Part shown: positions 1 to 6,870 of the stretch, one piece after another
How positions within the stretch are numbered: the stretch's first letter is position 1
How the letters are laid out: every line of letters begins with the position of its first letter
Source of the DNA: Cryomorphaceae bacterium
Lineage (GTDB): Bacteria; Bacteroidota; Bacteroidia; Flavobacteriales; Schleiferiaceae
NCBI GenBank assembly: GCA_022565745.1
Contig: JAIUMB010000057.1
Span: 1 to 13,119 of the forward strand
Direction: 5' to 3'
DNA: 13,119 bases
The notes under the pieces: generated by a model
The model's input: only the letters and a program-made list of their open reading frames with translations
What the model was told of the DNA's origin: nothing
Databases searched by the model: none
Made by a program: the position numbers and the translations under genes

Positions 1-1061
1 GCGTTGAAGTATTGTCCGTATAGGAGTGGAAGATCCCCGTATTGCTCGCGTTTGTAATAGCTCAATAAGCTGGTTGCATCCTCCGGGTTGTTTTCGTCAA
101 TCGGTGGATTGGCGTTTGAGCGAATGGCCAAAGTGATGAAGGTAGAATAGCCCAATAAGATAAAGAACACACACAAGATGGCAGTATTCCAGTGGACTTT
201 TTTAGTTTTGGCGGTGTACCACAACCCAAAGAAAAATGAACCAAACAAAAGGAGGGTAGCAATGATGGTTCCCGAGTCGAAAGGTAGACCAAGGTAATTG
301 ACCGACCAAAACTCTACCTTGCTGAACATATTGAGTACAAAAGGAATGATCACGGAGAAAACCAATCCGAGAATAATTATCCCTGCAACATTGGCTTTTA
401 TAAAGTTCCAAGCCGTCAATTGAGGGTTGCGCTTGAAAAAGTAAATGACGGTAATGGCTGGAATGGTAAGGAATACAAGAATGTGAACCCCTACAGAGAG
501 GCCAACCACAAAGGCAATAAATATCAACCAACGATTGGCGTGGGGACTAACTTCAAATTCGCGTTCCCACTTGAAAATGGCCCAAAAAGCCATGGCGGTA
601 AATAGCGATGACATGGCGTATACTTCTGCTTCTACGGCTGAGAACCAAAAAGAATCTGAGAAAGTATAGGCAAGCGCACCAACCACACCACTGGCAATGA
701 TGGGAAGTGTAGCATTTTCGTTAAAGTCGTTGTTCCTTTCCGCAATTTTTCTAGCCAATGCCGTTACGGTCCAAAACAAAAATAATATGGTAAACGAAGA
801 AGAAAGCACCGACATCATATTCACCCAAAAGGCCATATTGGTGACGTCGCCGCCGGCAAAAATGGCAAAAACAGCACCTAACAACTGAAACAACGGCGCA
901 CCCGGTGGGTGACCAATTTGTAATTTAACGGAAGTTGCAATAAACTCTCCACAGTCCCAAAAACTTGCTGTCGGCTCTACTGTTAATGTGTAAACAAGGG
1001 TGGCAATGGCAAATACAATCCAGCCGGCAATATTATTGATCTTCTTATAGGTCGTTTCCAT
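1..1061 (-). CDS. DUF2723 / TMEM260-like membrane glycosyltransferase (partial, C-terminus beyond left edge)
   Basis: The frame is open from an ATG at 1061 to the left edge and gives 353 residues. I recognise the DUF2723 family (Pfam PF11028) by its conserved N-terminal block: FWDCGEFIA at 34-42, IGHPPGAPL at 49-57, EAEVYAMSS at 144-152, the GLSVGVHIL helix at 187-195, and RSNANPPIDENNPED at 314-328. Multiple hydrophobic segments (about 12-28, 58-70, 85-100, 120-135, 178-208, 224-245, 265-282, 293-313) indicate a polytopic inner-membrane protein with a GT-C-like fold. The human relative TMEM260 is a protein O-mannosyltransferase. In Bacteroidota a role in O-glycosylation of exported proteins is plausible but is inference. 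Family members are much longer (commonly about 1000 residues), so most of the gene is missing. It is transcribed away from the folC unit. Confidence 0.9.
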   Translation of the reverse strand, partial: METTYKKINNIAGWIVFAIATLVYTLTVEPTASFWDCGEFIATSVKLQIGHPPGAPLFQLLGAVFAIFAGGDVTNMAFWVNMMSVLSSSFTILFLFWTVTALARKIAERNNDFNENATLPIIASGVVGALAYTFSDSFWFSAVEAEVYAMSSLFTAMAFWAIFKWEREFEVSPHANRWLIFIAFVVGLSVGVHILVFLTIPAITVIYFFKRNPQLTAWNFIKANVAGIIILGLVFSVIIPFVLNMFSKVEFWSVNYLGLPFDSGTIIATLLLFGSFFFGLWYTAKTKKVHWNTAILCVFFILLGYSTFITLAIRSNANPPIDENNPEDATSLLSYYKREQYGDLPLLYGQYFN

Positions 1062-1087
1062 TTAGCTACTGAATAAAAGTTAAGCTG

Positions 1088-1095
1088 CGAAAATA
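1088..1095 (-). promoter_or_regulatory. Possible -7 box for the DUF2723 gene
   Basis: The minus strand reads TATTTTCG, one mismatch from the Bacteroidota -7 consensus TAnnTTTG. It lies 26 bases before the ATG at 1061, leaving a leader of roughly 20 bases. No clear TTTG -33 element is seen at the expected distance. The region is AT-rich, so a chance match is possible. Confidence 0.25.
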
Positions 1096-1337
1096 GAAAA
1101 TACTTTGCAGTTGCTGTTATATTTTTTCATGCAAAAAAAGCTACAGGCTGTTTGGAGCAATGTCCTTCAAAATTTATGGTTTACGAGATGGTTAGGCTTC
1201 GGGTTTATAAAAAGCACTAATTTTTTTATGAAAACAAATAACTTAAGCCCGTTTTAAGTAACAAGAATCGACATCGTAGGGTTTCATTCTTCTAAGAAAA
1301 TCAATGCATTTCGGTTACTTGGAACTTAGGTTTAAAT

Positions 1338-1367
1338 TTTTTCAATGACTGATGTGTTTTTCAATGA
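1338..1367 (+). repeat. Pair of 11-base direct repeats TTTTTCAATGA
   Basis: Two identical copies of TTTTTCAATGA lie at 1338-1348 and 1357-1367, 19 bases apart start to start. They sit just before the candidate -7 box at 1379-1386. The second copy overlaps the -33 region and the first lies further upstream. Spacing near two helical turns in this position would fit a regulator binding site, but low-complexity AT-rich DNA can also produce such a pair. Confidence 0.4.
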
Positions 1368-1378
1368 AAAAATTTATG

Positions 1379-1386
1379 TAGCTTTG
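1379..1386 (+). promoter_or_regulatory. Candidate -7 promoter box for the lipoprotein-folC unit
   Basis: TAGCTTTG matches the Bacteroidota -7 consensus TAnnTTTG exactly. Transcription would start near 1391-1393, leaving a leader of about 45 bases before the ATG at 1438. The -33 region (about 1354-1362) is T-rich but is not a clean TTTG. The box lies downstream of the ATG at 1345, which argues against using that codon as the start. Confidence 0.45.
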
Positions 1387-1437
1387 TGCATTGGTATTAT
1401 TTTAATGCCCCTTTTTAATTCAAGTAAAATAGAACCT

Positions 1438-1725
1438 ATGCGTCGCAATATTCTACCTGTCCTTTTAATATTTAGTTTTGGATTGCTTGTTATTGGCTGT
1501 CAAAGTGAAGAGAAGGTTTGTCGCTGTATGGTGAAATCCAATGTAGACGACTGGCCTGATCCGCTATTTGATATCATCTATATTGATGAGGAAGAAGATT
1601 GCGAAGACTATAGCGACACAGAAACGGTTTTTCCTCAAGAAGCAACGCCAGGTGACACCACCGTTAATCCTACTGTATGGCGTACCACTTGTCGTGAGCG
1701 TATCGATGCCTTCCCCGAAGATTAA
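1438..1725 (+). CDS. Small acidic lipoprotein of unknown function
   Basis: This 95-residue protein belongs to no family I recognise. It begins MRRNILPVLL, with a charged n-region, a hydrophobic core and a lipobox LVIGC whose Cys21 would be lipidated. The mature part of about 75 residues is strongly acidic, with an EEEDCEDYSD stretch. It has further cysteines in CRC (two close together), DCED and TTC, so disulfides or metal binding are possible. The frame stays open upstream to an ATG at 1345, but that start would bury the signal peptide behind about 31 residues and lies upstream of the likely promoter, so I use 1438. The stop is 14 bases before folC, suggesting co-transcription. The lack of an Asp at +2 (residue is Gln) says nothing firm about final location in Bacteroidota. 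Confidence 0.75.
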   Translation: MRRNILPVLLIFSFGLLVIGCQSEEKVCRCMVKSNVDDWPDPLFDIIYIDEEEDCEDYSDTETVFPQEATPGDTTVNPTVWRTTCRERIDAFPED

Positions 1726-1739
1726 TTCTTTTCATTTAT

Positions 1740-2954
1740 ATGCACCTTACTTACGAGGAAGCCGTTGATTGGCTTTTCCGTCAATTACCTGTATTTCAAA
1801 ATCAAGGATCGGTAGCGTTTAAGCCAGGATTAGAACGCATCGAAAAGCTATGTCACGCCTTGGGCAATCCACAATTAGAGATTCCTGTTATTCACATAGG
1901 TGGCACCAACGGTAAAGGCTCATTAAGCCACATGCTCTCGGCCATATTACAGTCCTATGGTCTAAAAACCGGATTGTATACCAGTCCGCATTTGGTAGAT
2001 TTTCGCGAGCGCATCCGAATCAATGGGGAGATGATTTCACAAACAGAAGTGGTTGATTTTGTCAATCGCTACAAAAAAATGCCGCCTTCTGATCCTACCT
2101 TTTTTGAACTCGGTGTGGCTATGGCCTTGGATCATTTTGCAAGGCATAAGGTCGATGTAGCGGTGGTAGAAGTAGGGATGGGAGGGCGTTTGGACGCTAC
2201 TTCCATTGTTAAACCAATACTTACGGCAGTGACCAATATAGGCCTTGATCATACGCAGTACCTCGGTGAAACCAGACCGTTAATCGCTGCTGAAAAAGCC
2301 GCCATTGCCAGACAAGGCGTGCCCATGATTTTCGGCGAACCCGACGAGGAGGTGCTGCCGGTTTTTGAAAAAATCTGTAGCAATGTCAATGCTCCGCTGT
2401 TTATACCTGAACATACGCCCAACTGGAAGGTGTCTTTGGGTGGACAATATCAAACGAAGAACCTGCGCACACTTGGTGAAATACTGCGCCGTTTGCCCTG
2501 GAACATACCAATGGAAGTCATTGAAAAAGCCTTGAGTGATGTGCAGGGCCTGACCGGCTTGCGTGGTCGTTGGGAGGTGATGGGCAATAAACCACTCATT
2601 ATTGCCGATACGGCGCATAATGCGGAAGGAGTGCTTGAGGTCATGCGTCAGTTGGGCGACATTTCGGCCAAAACCCTGAGAATCGTTTGGGGCATGGTCA
2701 GCGATAAGCCGGTGGCGGCCATTGCTGATCTCTTACCTGAAAACGCCGCTTATTACTTGTGTGCACCTAATGTGCCTCGTGGTCGACCAGCCGAAGTTTT
2801 GTATGGCGAATGGCCACATCCAACCAAAACCGTTTACCCCTCTGTCGAACAAGCCTACCGAGCGGCACTTGGGGATGCATCAGCAGAGGATGTCGTCTAT
2901 GTCGGCGGCAGCACGTTTGTGGTTGGTGAATTGCTTGGGGTAGTGGGGGTGTGA
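1740..2954 (+). CDS. folC: Folylpolyglutamate synthase / dihydrofolate synthase
   Basis: This 404-residue cytosolic ligase adds glutamate to folates, and in bacteria usually also joins dihydropteroate to glutamate. It shows the Mur-ligase-type layout: an N-terminal ATP domain with P-loop GGTNGKGS at 54-61, TSPHLVDFRERIRING at 81-96, EVGMGGRLDAT at 144-154, NIGLDHTQYLG at 166-176, and EKAAIAR at 185-191, whose Lys is the expected carbamylated position. The C-terminal domain carries LRGRWE at 274-279, ADTAHNAEG at 289-297 and WGMVSDKP at 317-324. The length is slightly below the usual 420-430 but no motif is missing. The ATG at 1740 gives the usual YEEAVDWLFRQLP N-terminus. It follows the lipoprotein gene by 14 bases and converges on the acpH-like gene 56 bases downstream. 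Confidence 0.96.
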   Translation: MHLTYEEAVDWLFRQLPVFQNQGSVAFKPGLERIEKLCHALGNPQLEIPVIHIGGTNGKGSLSHMLSAILQSYGLKTGLYTSPHLVDFRERIRINGEMISQTEVVDFVNRYKKMPPSDPTFFELGVAMALDHFARHKVDVAVVEVGMGGRLDATSIVKPILTAVTNIGLDHTQYLGETRPLIAAEKAAIARQGVPMIFGEPDEEVLPVFEKICSNVNAPLFIPEHTPNWKVSLGGQYQTKNLRTLGEILRRLPWNIPMEVIEKALSDVQGLTGLRGRWEVMGNKPLIIADTAHNAEGVLEVMRQLGDISAKTLRIVWGMVSDKPVAAIADLLPENAAYYLCAPNVPRGRPAEVLYGEWPHPTKTVYPSVEQAYRAALGDASAEDVVYVGGSTFVVGELLGVVGV

Positions 2955-3010
2955 TGATTTTTAGTTTGGAACAGGCGAATAACGCGGTCATACGGCTTTA
3001 AAGACACCCA

Positions 3011-3574
3011 CTAGCTAATCTTCATCAACTCTGTATAGAACACGGAAAAATTATTATCCAAAGTTTCGTAATGCGCCTCTACCACTGTGATAGCGCGATC
3101 CATGTTGTTGTTTAAACTGGCTTTTCGCGATATGCCAAACAGTGCTTGCTGAAGGCCTTCTAAGCTGCGGTAGTTGAACAGCCAATTGTCGCGCTCCATG
3201 AAATACAGCAGTCGGCGGTGACGGTCGGTTAGAAGGTGCTCGTGATCGTGCGCCAAGCGGTAGAATGAGGCGGCAAATGTTTCTAAATCAATGTCAGAAT
3301 AGCTTGCCCAGTTAGCCGCAAGGAAGTGATCAAACACAATGTCGAGCACCACCGTGGCGTATTTGTTTTGCGTTGGCCGAAACAATTCTGCGGATGCTTT
3401 AAATATGGGATGGGCGTCGGTGAATTCGTCTACGCGCCAGTGAAAGCGTACGCCTTCTACGATGTCTTCGGGAAGCTTGTCGAGTTGTTTGCGCTGCATC
3501 CCATCGGCCATAAAGCCGCCCAGCATTTTGCCCTCATTAGGCCATGCCAAGTGGATGTGCGCCAGAAAATTCAC
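3011..3574 (-). CDS. acpH: ACP phosphodiesterase (AcpH/DUF479) family protein
   Basis: This 187-residue protein is close in length to E. coli AcpH (193), which removes 4'-phosphopantetheine from acyl carrier protein. Family features are the MNFLAHIHLA start, GGFMADG at 19-25, HWRVDEFTDAHP at 45-56, and DIVFDHFLAANW at 78-89. The Asp and His residues (D24, H45, D49, D53, H55, D78, D82, H83) make the likely HD-like metal site. The start is GTG, which the family N-terminus fixes; it lies four bases after the purS stop. In Bacteroidota the biochemical activity has not been shown to my knowledge, so the enzyme name is by family. It is the last gene of the minus-strand run, and no clear terminator hairpin is seen in the 56 bases before folC's end. 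Confidence 0.85.
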   Translation of the reverse strand: MNFLAHIHLAWPNEGKMLGGFMADGMQRKQLDKLPEDIVEGVRFHWRVDEFTDAHPIFKASAELFRPTQNKYATVVLDIVFDHFLAANWASYSDIDLETFAASFYRLAHDHEHLLTDRHRRLLYFMERDNWLFNYRSLEGLQQALFGISRKASLNNNMDRAITVVEAHYETLDNNFSVFYTELMKIS

Positions 3575-3578
3575 GGTG

Positions 3579-3842
3579 TTATGCCACCGATTCGAGCTCG
3601 GCTAAGGTAAACTCGTACACCTCCATGATGGGGTTGGCGAGCAGTTTATCGCAGGCCGTTTTAACCTTGGCCTCTGCCTCTTCGCGAGAATCAGCCACAA
3701 TGTCGAGTTGAATGTGCTTGCCGATGCGAACGTTCTCTATCTCGGGCAGTCCAATGTTGCCCATGCTGGCAGTAACAGCTTTTCCTTGAGGATCGAGTAA
3801 TGCGCGGTGTGGCATCACGGTAATGTCGGCACGAAAGTTCAT
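3579..3842 (-). CDS. purS: Phosphoribosylformylglycinamidine synthase subunit PurS
   Basis: This 87-residue small protein matches PurS in length and pattern. It has a first strand FRADITVMPHRALLDPQGKAV, then the LPEIENVRIGKHIQLDI segment, an acidic helix (SREEAEAKVKTACDKLLANP) and a closing EVYEFTLAE strand. PurS dimers bridge PurL and PurQ in the complex that converts FGAR, glutamine and ATP to FGAM in purine synthesis. purL and purQ are not next to it here. The ATG at 3842 follows the pssA stop by 14 bases, and the stop precedes acpH by four, so the three genes are probably co-transcribed. Confidence 0.9.
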   Translation of the reverse strand: MNFRADITVMPHRALLDPQGKAVTASMGNIGLPEIENVRIGKHIQLDIVADSREEAEAKVKTACDKLLANPIMEVYEFTLAELESVA

Positions 3843-3856
3843 AAGATGTCTTTTTC

Positions 3857-4564
3857 TTAGGTATTTGGCTTAAAAAACAGCCCTGATGTTATCAGGTACA
3901 AAAGTATGATAATTGGCAGACTTTTTTCCCTTAAAATGAAAATAAGTGGAAAGGCTATTACAATGCTGATAATCAGTGTTTTTTTTCCGCCTTTTTCCTT
4001 TAAACTCTTAGGGGATGGCAAGGTGAAACGCTCGGTGTTCATGGCCCAGCACATAAGTACTGAAAAAACGCCCAGTATCAACCACGGTATGTATGCGCCG
4101 TAGGTGTGAAGTGCTTGGATGTCTTCGTAAAAAAACAAAAACCCAATAGAGGCTATGGCTTGGGAGGGACTGGGTAGGCCAATAAAGTAACTGCCTTGTC
4201 GGGTATCGATGTTAAACCGTCCGAGACGAACAGCTGCGCCCAAAGGAATAAGAAAAGCCAAAAGTGCGGGTTGAAATATACCGGCTTCTGGGTTCTGCCA
4301 CTGCATGTAAATGGCCATACCGGGGAGCACGCCAAAACTCACCACATCGGCGAGGGAATCGAGTTGCTTGCCGAGTTCGCCAGAAACGCCCAGCATACGT
4401 GCGGCGGCTCCGTCAAAGGCATCGGCCAGAAGGGAAAGTCCCACCAGCAGAAGAATGATTTGCGCTTCGTTGTTGTCAAATCCTTTGGAGGCATAGACAA
4501 TACCGATTAGGCCAAACAATAAGTTGGAAAGGGTGAGTGTATGGGGGATAAGTCGCAGAATCAT
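3857..4564 (-). CDS. pssA: CDP-diacylglycerol-serine O-phosphatidyltransferase
   Basis: This 235-residue membrane enzyme makes phosphatidylserine, the precursor of phosphatidylethanolamine, from CDP-diacylglycerol and serine. The full CDP-alcohol phosphatidyltransferase signature is present: D48, D51-G52, A55-R56, G65, D69 and D73, giving the four catalytic or metal-binding aspartates. Several hydrophobic helices follow (about 100-113, 135-147, 158-175, 196-211 and 216-231), as in other short PssA proteins. The N-terminus ILRLIPHTLTLSNLLFG is typical and fixes the ATG. The choice of serine as substrate rests on overall resemblance to Bacteroidota PssA, since the motif alone does not decide it. 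It lies 24 bases after the barrel gene, with its own candidate promoter in that gap, and is followed by purS. Confidence 0.9.
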   Translation of the reverse strand: MILRLIPHTLTLSNLLFGLIGIVYASKGFDNNEAQIILLLVGLSLLADAFDGAAARMLGVSGELGKQLDSLADVVSFGVLPGMAIYMQWQNPEAGIFQPALLAFLIPLGAAVRLGRFNIDTRQGSYFIGLPSPSQAIASIGFLFFYEDIQALHTYGAYIPWLILGVFSVLMCWAMNTERFTLPSPKSLKEKGGKKTLIISIVIAFPLIFILREKSLPIIILLYLITSGLFFKPNT

Positions 4565-4568
4565 GGAA

Positions 4569-4576
4569 CAAAGGTA
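4569..4576 (-). promoter_or_regulatory. Candidate -7 box directly before pssA
   Basis: The minus strand reads TACCTTTG, an exact TAnnTTTG match, only four bases before the pssA ATG. A TTG lies 16 bases further upstream, just short of the usual 17-23 spacing. If active, transcription would start at or next to the ATG, giving a leaderless or near-leaderless mRNA and letting pssA-purS-acpH be expressed apart from the polysaccharide genes. Confidence 0.4.
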
Positions 4577-4588
4577 AGATGCAGTCGA

Positions 4589-5530
4589 TTACCAACTATA
4601 GGTAAGCCCCAGGTACCATTCTCCATTGGCAAAACCATAGAAATCCATGGTTTGCTCGCTCCAGGGAAATCGATTGGCAATCCAATTACCGTAAGTGAGG
4701 TTTATTTTAAAAGCCCGCCAATTGGCTATGCCAAATCCATACGTGAAATCCGGTTCCCAAATTAACCTTTGTTCAATGATGGGGTAGTAGAACAGAGTGG
4801 ACTCAACAAAAATGTGTTTGAGTATGGTGTATCTAAATGTCACTTCGCCAATTGGCTTGAAATACCCGCCAAGTTCATTAAAAAAATTGCCTTGGTATTC
4901 AAAGTGAAATCGCGCTCCGGGAACAATTGACAACCTCGAGCTTTCATCCCAAAAAAAAGGTTTGCCAATGTTTGTATTTTCTTTTGAAAGTAGGGTGTTA
5001 AAGCGAAGGAAGAAATGGCCACGCCTGAGATTGGTTAAAAAGTTTTCTCCCATATTCTCCCAAGAGTTGGGAAGGTAGTTTTCGTACCCATAAGAAAATG
5101 TGTTAGGTCGCCAATCGTACCATCCCAATTGGTAAAAGTAATTTGAAATCCATGGTGGAGATGTTGGCGAGGGAGCTAAGTCAAAGAAAAATGTATGTCG
5201 CCATTCGAGTTGACGCCATAAGACGAAATTTACATTGGTTCTAATGGCGTGTCGGTGGTAATTAAAAAGTTCGCCGCTGGCATCTTCAAAGGCAATATTG
5301 TTGTAAAAGTATCCAATATCGCCACGAATGATGCCTTTGCCAAGTAAAAATTTCTCGGAATTAAACACATCACCCAAATGCTCGTTGGTAGGGGGTCTGT
5401 ATTGTGCATAAGCACTGGTAATACCAAAAACCACAATCAAAAACCATATGAGTAATGGCTTTAATGGAAAACGCCTTTCGAAACCCTTGCAAATACAGTT
5501 GTAATATGTAGCAATTGGTATGAAAGACAT
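4589..5530 (-). CDS. Exported outer-membrane beta-barrel-like protein of a polysaccharide cassette
   Basis: I do not recognise a named family. The 313-residue protein has a signal peptide with an unusually long n-region: about 20 residues, then RRFPLK, a hydrophobic core at 25-38, and a cleavage site SAYA|Q at 42/43. The mature part is very rich in Trp, Tyr and Phe and alternates in short amphipathic strands, for example VNFVLWRQLEWRHTFFFDL and GARFHFEYQGNF. It ends in LGLTYSW, a terminal aromatic residue typical of outer-membrane barrels. It may thus be a porin of about 12-16 strands. The ATG shares one base with the DUF3131 stop (TAATG), which supports this start and implies coupled translation. 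Together with the GT2 and DUF3131 genes it could be the export channel for their polymer; this is inference. Confidence 0.7.
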   Translation of the reverse strand: MSFIPIATYYNCICKGFERRFPLKPLLIWFLIVVFGITSAYAQYRPPTNEHLGDVFNSEKFLLGKGIIRGDIGYFYNNIAFEDASGELFNYHRHAIRTNVNFVLWRQLEWRHTFFFDLAPSPTSPPWISNYFYQLGWYDWRPNTFSYGYENYLPNSWENMGENFLTNLRRGHFFLRFNTLLSKENTNIGKPFFWDESSRLSIVPGARFHFEYQGNFFNELGGYFKPIGEVTFRYTILKHIFVESTLFYYPIIEQRLIWEPDFTYGFGIANWRAFKINLTYGNWIANRFPWSEQTMDFYGFANGEWYLGLTYSW

Positions 5531-6870
5531 TATTTTCGCGTTGATTTAAGGATTGGACCGTATTTTTTATAGTTGAGTGCTTGGAGAACCATGGCGTTCA
5601 CGTTGGCCGTAATGGCGGTATTGGTTCTTCCGTCTTTGTCAAAAATACCGCCATAAAATCCGAGGTTTGGTTCGTAAAGATCTTTGACGGTTTTTTTGAG
5701 AAGGTCGGCATAGTCGTCGTCGAATAAGTAGGCCCAACCTATGGCAGCAGCTGTGGATAAACTCTTAAATTCATTGGCATCATCGCCACTTTCGGATACA
5801 CAATGCCATGTTTTACCGTTGACGTAAATGCTGTTGTAAACAAAGTAAGGGACGGTATCGATGTGTGATTCACCAACGGCTGTAACGATTCCGGTTTTTT
5901 CGTAGTGCTTTTTTTGTGCGCGAAATATTCGGTATCCCAATTCCAACGAATTGATGTCAAATCCTCGTTCTAATCCATCCAATATATAGGGGTCGGAAAC
6001 CACATAATTATACGCAGGGTGGTACTTAACTTCTCGGCTGTCTACTGCTATTTGCTCACCGTGAACGTTAACAAACTTGATGAAGTCTGTGTATTTCATA
6101 GCGTTTGATACATCGTACAGCATGCTTTGGAATCCTTTGGCGCAATATTCCTCGTACCCTAACTTTCCTTCTTGCACACGCATTTCACGCCCGTCTTTAA
6201 AACTCAATCCAATTCCAATAAGTTCGCCGTCTTCGATGGCTTGCGACAAATCCCAATGGTTGATGACGCGATTGACATGTGAGGTGAACTCTGGGTAATT
6301 ATGAATCAATCGTGTACAAAAATTTAGGAAACGGCCAATATCCATTGATGACCAACCAACACCGGCATCGGTAGGGCGGTTGTCGTAGGTACTCATGTTA
6401 AGGTTGATGGTGTTGTAGACCTTATTGGGTAAATGGTCGTTATAAAGTTGAATGCTGGAAAGTGACTGCAGGGTTTTTTCCACACGGTAGTGTAACTCAC
6501 CTTTCTCGATAATACCAAGTTCAAATGCAGATACGGTGGCGAATAAGCTGCTGCTCAAGTCCCATAAAGTGGTAGAATGATATTTATCAACACTGTTGGT
6601 AAACCCGGTTTCATGCTGAAAATTATTGATAAAATATTTCCAGGCAATGCGTGCCATGTCCATTTCCTCTTCGGTTAGGGGTTCGCCGGTTTTGCGAAGA
6701 GGATATGATGAGCGGCTTTCTATAATGCTTTCACGTTGAAAGATGTCTTTGTAAAAGCCAAAATCACTGGGGCGAACGGTTTCTATCCACAGCACCATCC
6801 AAATGGTACCAGCTAAACCCAATATGAATAGTATGGGTTTGACAAAAATATTAAACGATATGTTACTCAT
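5530..6870 (-). CDS. DUF3131 glucoamylase-like protein, membrane-anchored
   Basis: This 446-residue protein has an N-terminal membrane helix (about 10-30, FVKPILFILGLAGTIWMVL) followed by a large periplasmic domain. I recognise DUF3131, related to (alpha/alpha)6 glycoside hydrolase-like barrels, by TTLWDLSSSL at 100-109, GWSSMDIGR at 172-180, DPYILDGLE at 293-301, AAIGWAYLF at 375-383, and a C-terminal EPNLGFYGG / TANVNAMVLQAL block at 400-432. Such proteins are often encoded beside cellulose-synthase-like GT2 genes. A role in trimming or guiding the nascent glycan, like BcsZ in cellulose synthesis, is inference and no catalytic residue is certain. The ATG at 6870 overlaps the GT2 stop by 8 bases. 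The frame extends to a TTG at 6903, which would add 11 unlikely residues inside GT2. Confidence 0.85.
   Translation of the reverse strand: MSNISFNIFVKPILFILGLAGTIWMVLWIETVRPSDFGFYKDIFQRESIIESRSSYPLRKTGEPLTEEEMDMARIAWKYFINNFQHETGFTNSVDKYHSTTLWDLSSSLFATVSAFELGIIEKGELHYRVEKTLQSLSSIQLYNDHLPNKVYNTINLNMSTYDNRPTDAGVGWSSMDIGRFLNFCTRLIHNYPEFTSHVNRVINHWDLSQAIEDGELIGIGLSFKDGREMRVQEGKLGYEEYCAKGFQSMLYDVSNAMKYTDFIKFVNVHGEQIAVDSREVKYHPAYNYVVSDPYILDGLERGFDINSLELGYRIFRAQKKHYEKTGIVTAVGESHIDTVPYFVYNSIYVNGKTWHCVSESGDDANEFKSLSTAAAIGWAYLFDDDYADLLKKTVKDLYEPNLGFYGGIFDKDGRTNTAITANVNAMVLQALNYKKYGPILKSTRK

Larger units (their letters stand above)
1062..1437. other. Divergent intergenic region, 376 bases
   Basis: This non-coding stretch separates the divergent DUF2723 and lipoprotein-folC units. 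It is AT-rich and holds a TAnnTTTG box and a pair of 11-base direct repeats on the lipoprotein side. A 42-codon plus-strand open frame (1129-1257, beginning MQKKLQAVW) also lies here but has no recognisable similarity or ribosome binding site, so I do not call it a gene. I see no tRNA, riboswitch or strong hairpin. Confidence 0.7.

Noticed and set aside
420..888. Plus-strand open frames opposite the DUF2723 gene
   Set aside because: They are antisense to a clear conserved membrane protein frame that runs to the window edge.
1129..1257. 42-codon plus-strand open frame in the divergent intergenic region
   Set aside because: It has no ribosome binding site, no recognisable similarity, an AT-driven composition and only a weak TACTTTG before it. 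It could be a small gene but is not supported.
1345..1437. Longer lipoprotein reading frame starting at the ATG at 1345
   Set aside because: It would place 31 residues before a clear lipoprotein signal peptide and starts upstream of the likely promoter.
2955..3010. Possible terminator between the convergent folC and acpH genes
   Set aside because: No stable inverted repeat with a T-run is visible on either strand.
4196..4510. Plus-strand open frame of 104 codons opposite pssA
   Set aside because: It lies fully antisense to a gene with an intact catalytic signature, and its translation shows no domain-like pattern.
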